From contig NZ_CP109446.1 in the NCBI RefSeq assembly GCF_036227265.1, forward strand, positions 1,687,501-1,751,500: a stretch of DNA of 64,000 bases. Direction: 5' to 3'. Both the position numbers and the translations under genes were made by a program. Under the pieces are notes generated by a model. It was not told where the DNA came from. It saw only the letters and a program-made list of their open reading frames with translations, and ran no database searches. This document shows, one piece after another, positions 60,709-64,000 of the stretch. The first letter of the stretch is position 1; the number at the start of each line of letters is the position of its first letter. The DNA comes from Streptomyces sp. NBC_01476 (GTDB lineage Bacteria; Actinomycetota; Actinomycetes; Streptomycetales; Streptomycetaceae).

Positions 60709-62246
60709 CGCCGATCCCCCGCCTGGTCATCGCCGCGCCCTCGTCCGGCAGCGGCAAGACCACCGTCGCCACCGGGCTGATGGCGGCCTTCGCCGGACGC
60801 GGCCTCGCCGTCTCCCCGCACAAGGTGGGCCCCGACTACATCGACCCCGGCTACCACGCCCTGGCGACCGGCCGCCCCGGCCGCAGTCTCGACGCCTGCC
60901 TCTGCGGCCCGGAGGCGATCGCGCCGCTCTTCCTGCACGGCGCCGCCGGCTGCGAACTGGCGGTCGTGGAAGGCGTGATGGGGCTCTACGACGGTGCGTC
61001 GGGCCAGGGCGAACTCGCCTCAACCGCCCAGGTGGCCAAACTCCTGCGCGCGCCCGTGGTGCTGGTGGTGGACGCCTCCTCCCAGGCGCGCTCGGTGGCG
61101 GCGCTCGTGCACGGCTTCGCCTCCTGGGACCCCGGGGTGCGGCTGGCCGGCGTCATCCTCAACAAGATCGGCTCCGCGCGGCACGAGGCGGTCCTGCGGG
61201 GCGCGCTGGACGAAGGAGGGGTCCCCGTCCTGGGGGCGCTCCACCGTACGGACGCCCTGCACGTCCCCTCCCGCCACCTCGGCCTCGTCCCGGCGGCGGA
61301 ACGCGCCGCGCAGGCGCGCGCGTTCGTCGGCGCGGCGGCCGACCGGGTCCGCGCGGCCTGCGACCTCGACGCCCTCCTGACCCTGGCACGGTCGGCTCCC
61401 CCGCTGCCGGAAGAAGCCTGGGACCCGGGCGCCGCCTTGTCCCGGGCGCACGCCCAGGCCGCTTCCGGCCCGTCCCTGCCGGCCTCCCGGCGGGGCGGAG
61501 GGGTCGCGTATACGGTGGCCGGCGCGCCGGGACCGGCCGCGGGGACCGGGCACAGCACGGCGACGCCGCCGCACCCGGGCGACGAGGCCGAGGACAGCGC
61601 GACCCCGGCGCCGCACCCGGCCGGAGGCCGCCGGGCGCACCGGGCGCCGGTGGTCGCTGTCGCGACCGGCGCGGCGTTCACCTTCGCCTACCCCGAGCAG
61701 ACGGAGCTGCTCACCGCCGCGGGAGCGGACGTCGTGCCGTTCGACCCGCTGTCGGACGACGCCCTCCCGGAAGGCACCGCCGGTCTCGTCCTCGGCGGCG
61801 GCTTCCCCGAGGTCCACGCGGGAGAGCTCAGCGCCAACACCGCGCTCCGCGAGGAGATCGCCGCCTTCGCGGGCCCGATCGCCGCCGAGTGCGCCGGCCT
61901 GCTCTACCTGAGCCGGTCCCTGGACGGCACCCCGATGTGCGGCGTGCTCGACGCCACCGCCGCCATGACCGGCCGCCTCACCCTCGGCTACCGCGAAGCC
62001 GTCGCGCTGAGCGACAACCTCCTGGCGCCGGCCGGCACCCGCCTGCGCGGCCACGAATTCCACCGTACCCGGGTGACCCCGGCCGAAGGCCCCAGCCCGG
62101 CCTGGGGTTTCACCCGTCCCGAACGCCGTACCGAGGGCTTCGCGGAGAAGAACGTGCATGCCTCCTACCTGCATGTGCACTGGGCCGCCGAGCCCTCCCT
62201 GGCCCGGCGCTTCGTCGAGAGGTGTGCCGCATGGACATGCGACTGA
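60705..62246 (+). CDS. cobB: Cobyrinate/hydrogenobyrinate a,c-diamide synthase CobB
   Basis: A 513-residue glutamine amidotransferase adding amides at positions a and c. P-loop APSSGSGKTTVATGLM, HKVGPDYIDPGYHALATGRPGRSLD, GVMGLYDGA, ILNKIGSARHE; C-terminal GATase with LGGGFPEVHAGELSAN, nucleophile Cys in AAECAGLLYLSRSL, and SYLHVHWA. An Ala/Gly/Pro-rich insert (~245-315) lengthens it compared with most CobB. It starts in the cobO stop and overlaps cobI by 16 bases. Confidence 0.96.
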   Translation: MTPIPRLVIAAPSSGSGKTTVATGLMAAFAGRGLAVSPHKVGPDYIDPGYHALATGRPGRSLDACLCGPEAIAPLFLHGAAGCELAVVEGVMGLYDGASGQGELASTAQVAKLLRAPVVLVVDASSQARSVAALVHGFASWDPGVRLAGVILNKIGSARHEAVLRGALDEGGVPVLGALHRTDALHVPSRHLGLVPAAERAAQARAFVGAAADRVRAACDLDALLTLARSAPPLPEEAWDPGAALSRAHAQAASGPSLPASRRGGGVAYTVAGAPGPAAGTGHSTATPPHPGDEAEDSATPAPHPAGGRRAHRAPVVAVATGAAFTFAYPEQTELLTAAGADVVPFDPLSDDALPEGTAGLVLGGGFPEVHAGELSANTALREEIAAFAGPIAAECAGLLYLSRSLDGTPMCGVLDATAAMTGRLTLGYREAVALSDNLLAPAGTRLRGHEFHRTRVTPAEGPSPAWGFTRPERRTEGFAEKNVHASYLHVHWAAEPSLARRFVERCAAWTCD

Positions 62247-62971
62247 CCGGGGTCGGGGTCGGCCCCGGCGACCCGGAACTGGTGACGGTGAAGGGCGTCA
62301 ACGCCCTGCGTGCGGCGGGCGCGGTGGTCGTGCCGGTGATGGACAGCGGCGAACCGGGCCGGGCGGAGGCGACCGTACGCCACTACGTCGACGCCTCCCG
62401 CGTCGTCCGGGTCGTCTTCGCGCTGAACGAGCGCACGGACCGGGCCCGGCGCGAGGCCGCGTGGGACGCGGCGGGTGCCCGGGTGGCCGAACTGCTGCGC
62501 ACGCACCGCACGGTGGCCTTCGCGACCATCGGGGACCCCAATGTGTACTCGACCTTCACCTATCTCGTCGGCACGGTCGGCGGACTGCTGGGCGCCGGCG
62601 AGCCGTTGGCGGTCGCGACGGTGCCGGGCATCACCGCGATGCAGGATCTGGCCGCCCGCAGCGGCGCCGTACTGACCGAGGGCACCGAGCCGTTGACGCT
62701 GGTGCCGGTGACGGCCGGAGCCGCGGTGCTCAAGGACGCGCTGCGGGGGCCCGGCACGGTCGTGGCCTACAAGTTCGGCCGGCACGCGGCCGAGGTGGCG
62801 GCGGCGCTGCGGGCCACCGGGCGGATCGAGGGCGCGGTGTGGGGCAGTTCGCTGGGGCTGCCGGAGGAGTCGATCCGGGCGGCGGCCGAACTGCCCGACG
62901 GGCCGCTGCCGTATCTGTCGACGCTGATCGCGCCCGCGCGGCGCGACGGCGGCCGGGGAGGAAAACTGTGA
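62231..62971 (+). CDS. cobI: Precorrin-2 C20-methyltransferase CobI
   Basis: A 246-residue SAM-dependent tetrapyrrole methylase: LTGVGVGPGDPELVTVKGVNALRAA, FATIGDPNVYSTFTYL and VATVPGITAMQDLAARSGAVLTEG, matching CobI/CbiL. It methylates precorrin-2 to precorrin-3A. ATG 62231 (or 62237) lies inside the end of cobB with GAGAGGTG upstream. Its stop overlaps the cobM start (GTGA). Confidence 0.94.
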   Translation: MDMRLTGVGVGPGDPELVTVKGVNALRAAGAVVVPVMDSGEPGRAEATVRHYVDASRVVRVVFALNERTDRARREAAWDAAGARVAELLRTHRTVAFATIGDPNVYSTFTYLVGTVGGLLGAGEPLAVATVPGITAMQDLAARSGAVLTEGTEPLTLVPVTAGAAVLKDALRGPGTVVAYKFGRHAAEVAAALRATGRIEGAVWGSSLGLPEESIRAAAELPDGPLPYLSTLIAPARRDGGRGGKL

Positions 62972-63768
62972 GCGGCAAGGTGACGATCGTGGGCGCGGGT
63001 CCGGGGGCGGCCGATCTGCTGACCTTCCGGGCCGCGCGGGCCATCGCCGTGGCGGACGTGGTGATCTGGGCGGCCAGTCTGGTGCAGGCCGAGGTGCTGG
63101 AGCACGCCCGCGAGGGCGCGGAGATCCTGGACTCGGCGACGATGTCGCTGGAGGACGTGGTGGCCGTCTACGAGCGGGCCGGCCGGGAGGACCTGCGGGT
63201 GGCGAGGATCCACTCCGGGGATCCGGCGCTGTGGGGCGGTACGCAGGAGCAGGTCGACCGGTGCGCGGAGCTCGGCATCGCGGTGGAGATCGTGCCGGGG
63301 GTGTCGTCGTTCTCCGCGGTCGCGGCGCTGGCCGGACGGGAGTTGACGATTCCCGAGGTGGCGCAGTCGGTGATCCTGACCCGGCTGGGCGGTGGCAAGA
63401 CGCCGATGCCGCCGGGTGAGGAGGTGCGGGAGTTCGCCCGGCACGGGACGACGATGGCGCTGTTCCTCTCGGCTGCCAGGTCCGGGCAGCTGGCCGCGGA
63501 GCTGCTGGAGGGCGGCTACCCGTCGGACACACCGGCGCTGATCGCCCATCAGGTGACCTGGCCGGAGGAGCTGCTGCTGCACTGCACGGTCGGGACGCTC
63601 GAAGAGACCGTCAAGGCCCACAGGCTGTGGAAGCACACGCTCTTCCTGGTGGGTCCCGCGCTGGCGGCCTCCGGCACCCGGTCGCATCTGTACCACCCGG
63701 GGCACTTCCACGGCTTCCGGCGGGCCGATCCGGCCGCCCGGCGAGAGTTGCGCACGTCCCGTGGCTGA
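62968..63768 (+). CDS. cobM: Precorrin-4 C11-methyltransferase CobM
   Basis: A 266-residue SAM-dependent methylase: VTIVGAGPGAADLLTFRAARAIAVADVVIWAASLV, RIHSGDPALWGGTQEQVD, IVPGVSSFSAVAALAGRELTIPEVAQSVILTRLGGGKTPMP and HQVTWPEELLLHCTVGTL match CobM/CbiF. It methylates C11 of precorrin-4. GTG 62968 follows GGAGGAAAA; its end overlaps cobL by eight bases. Confidence 0.96.
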   Translation: MSGKVTIVGAGPGAADLLTFRAARAIAVADVVIWAASLVQAEVLEHAREGAEILDSATMSLEDVVAVYERAGREDLRVARIHSGDPALWGGTQEQVDRCAELGIAVEIVPGVSSFSAVAALAGRELTIPEVAQSVILTRLGGGKTPMPPGEEVREFARHGTTMALFLSAARSGQLAAELLEGGYPSDTPALIAHQVTWPEELLLHCTVGTLEETVKAHRLWKHTLFLVGPALAASGTRSHLYHPGHFHGFRRADPAARRELRTSRG

Positions 63769-64000
63769 GCCGGTGATCACGGTGCTGGGGACCGGTACGG
63801 GCGCGGCCCCGCCGCAGGCGGCGGTCGGCGCCGTCGGCCTGGTGGTGGGGGCCGCCCGGCACCTGGCCGCGGTGGAACTCCCCGCCGGGGCGCGGCAGGT
63901 GGTGCTCGGGCCGCTGGCGCCCGCGCTGGACGCCGTCGAACGGCACCTGAAGGAGGACGCCGGCCCGGTGGTGGTGCTGGCCTCCGGCGACCCCGGGTTC
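63761..64000 (+). CDS. cobL: Precorrin-6Y C5,15-methyltransferase CobL, N-terminal part (runs off window)
   Basis: The first 80 codons are present: ITVLGTGTGAAPPQ, then LVVGAARHLAAVELPAG and VVVLASGDPGF, the start of a CbiE/CobL-type methylase (GASGDPGF-like loop at the window end). The full enzyme would methylate C5 and C15 and decarboxylate precorrin-6Y. GTG 63761 lies eight bases inside cobM. Confidence 0.85.
   Translation, partial: MAEPVITVLGTGTGAAPPQAAVGAVGLVVGAARHLAAVELPAGARQVVLGPLAPALDAVERHLKEDAGPVVVLASGDPGF

Noticed and set aside
1-64000. tRNA, rRNA, CRISPR, prophage or insertion sequence
   Set aside because: No T-loop/CCA pattern, spacer-repeat array, transposase, integrase or terminal repeats were found by reading both strands; no automated scan was possible.

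Overview
The window is very G+C-rich, has third-codon-position G/C bias, many GTG starts and densely packed genes. It carries a chaplin, the GATC-binding nucleoid protein Gbn, a streptophobe-family membrane protein and an SGM_5486-type small protein. Together these point to the chromosomal core of a Streptomyces or close Streptomycetaceae relative. Families were recognised by eye; nothing was searched or computed.

Layout. (1) 1-9.9 kb: 5' end of tyrS, a 3-methyladenine DNA glycosylase, Spo0M-like, PEBP-like and HNH proteins, a TauE/SafE permease, an NfeD-SPFH pair, an ABC ATPase, a cysteine-free short chaplin and a GAF histidine kinase/LuxR response regulator pair. (2) 10.0-11.2 kb: two adjacent, translationally overlapping genes (an SDR and a QueA-like gene). 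Each has lost about 100 codons from its middle and is out of frame, so both are called pseudogenes. (3) 11.4-21.9 kb: an Ala/Lys-rich SLT transglycosylase-like protein, an FHA-ABC exporter divergent from a streptophobe protein, serB, a SixA-like phosphatase, small membrane proteins, and a CynX-type MFS transporter divergent from a FadR-type GntR regulator. (4) 22-33 kb: fabG-fabI, a membrane-anchored AA10 LPMO under a DasR-type operator, tldD-tldE-kptA, a GlsB-like protein, a DUF3099 protein, moaA, and a DUF485/solute-symporter operon with a Crp-type site. (5) 33-50 kb: secreted subtilase, DEDDh exonuclease-BRCT, SURF1, GH15 enzyme, a five-gene Asp23/AmaP/DUF6286 envelope-stress operon with a divergent P10-family gene, an enoyl-CoA hydratase, gbn, an ABC-F gene with a seven-codon leader peptide, a VOC protein, a hypothetical protein, a hydrolase and a class II aldolase. 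(6) 49.9-64 kb: a PiT phosphate transporter behind PHO-box-like repeats, then a cobalamin riboswitch and a late-cobalt-insertion-type B12 operon (cobD, cobQ, cobN, chelatase AAA/VWA subunit, cobO, cobB, cobI, cobM, cobL) that runs off the end.

Functional logic. The B12 genes overlap start-to-stop at every junction but one, and a single riboswitch can gate them all. Other readable control signals are a dre-like operator (LPMO), a Crp motif (symporter), PHO-box repeats (phosphate transporter), a leader peptide (ABC-F) and a recurring TANNNT-N6-start arrangement that predicts leaderless mRNAs at several genes. No rRNA, tRNA, CRISPR array, phage or insertion sequence was seen.
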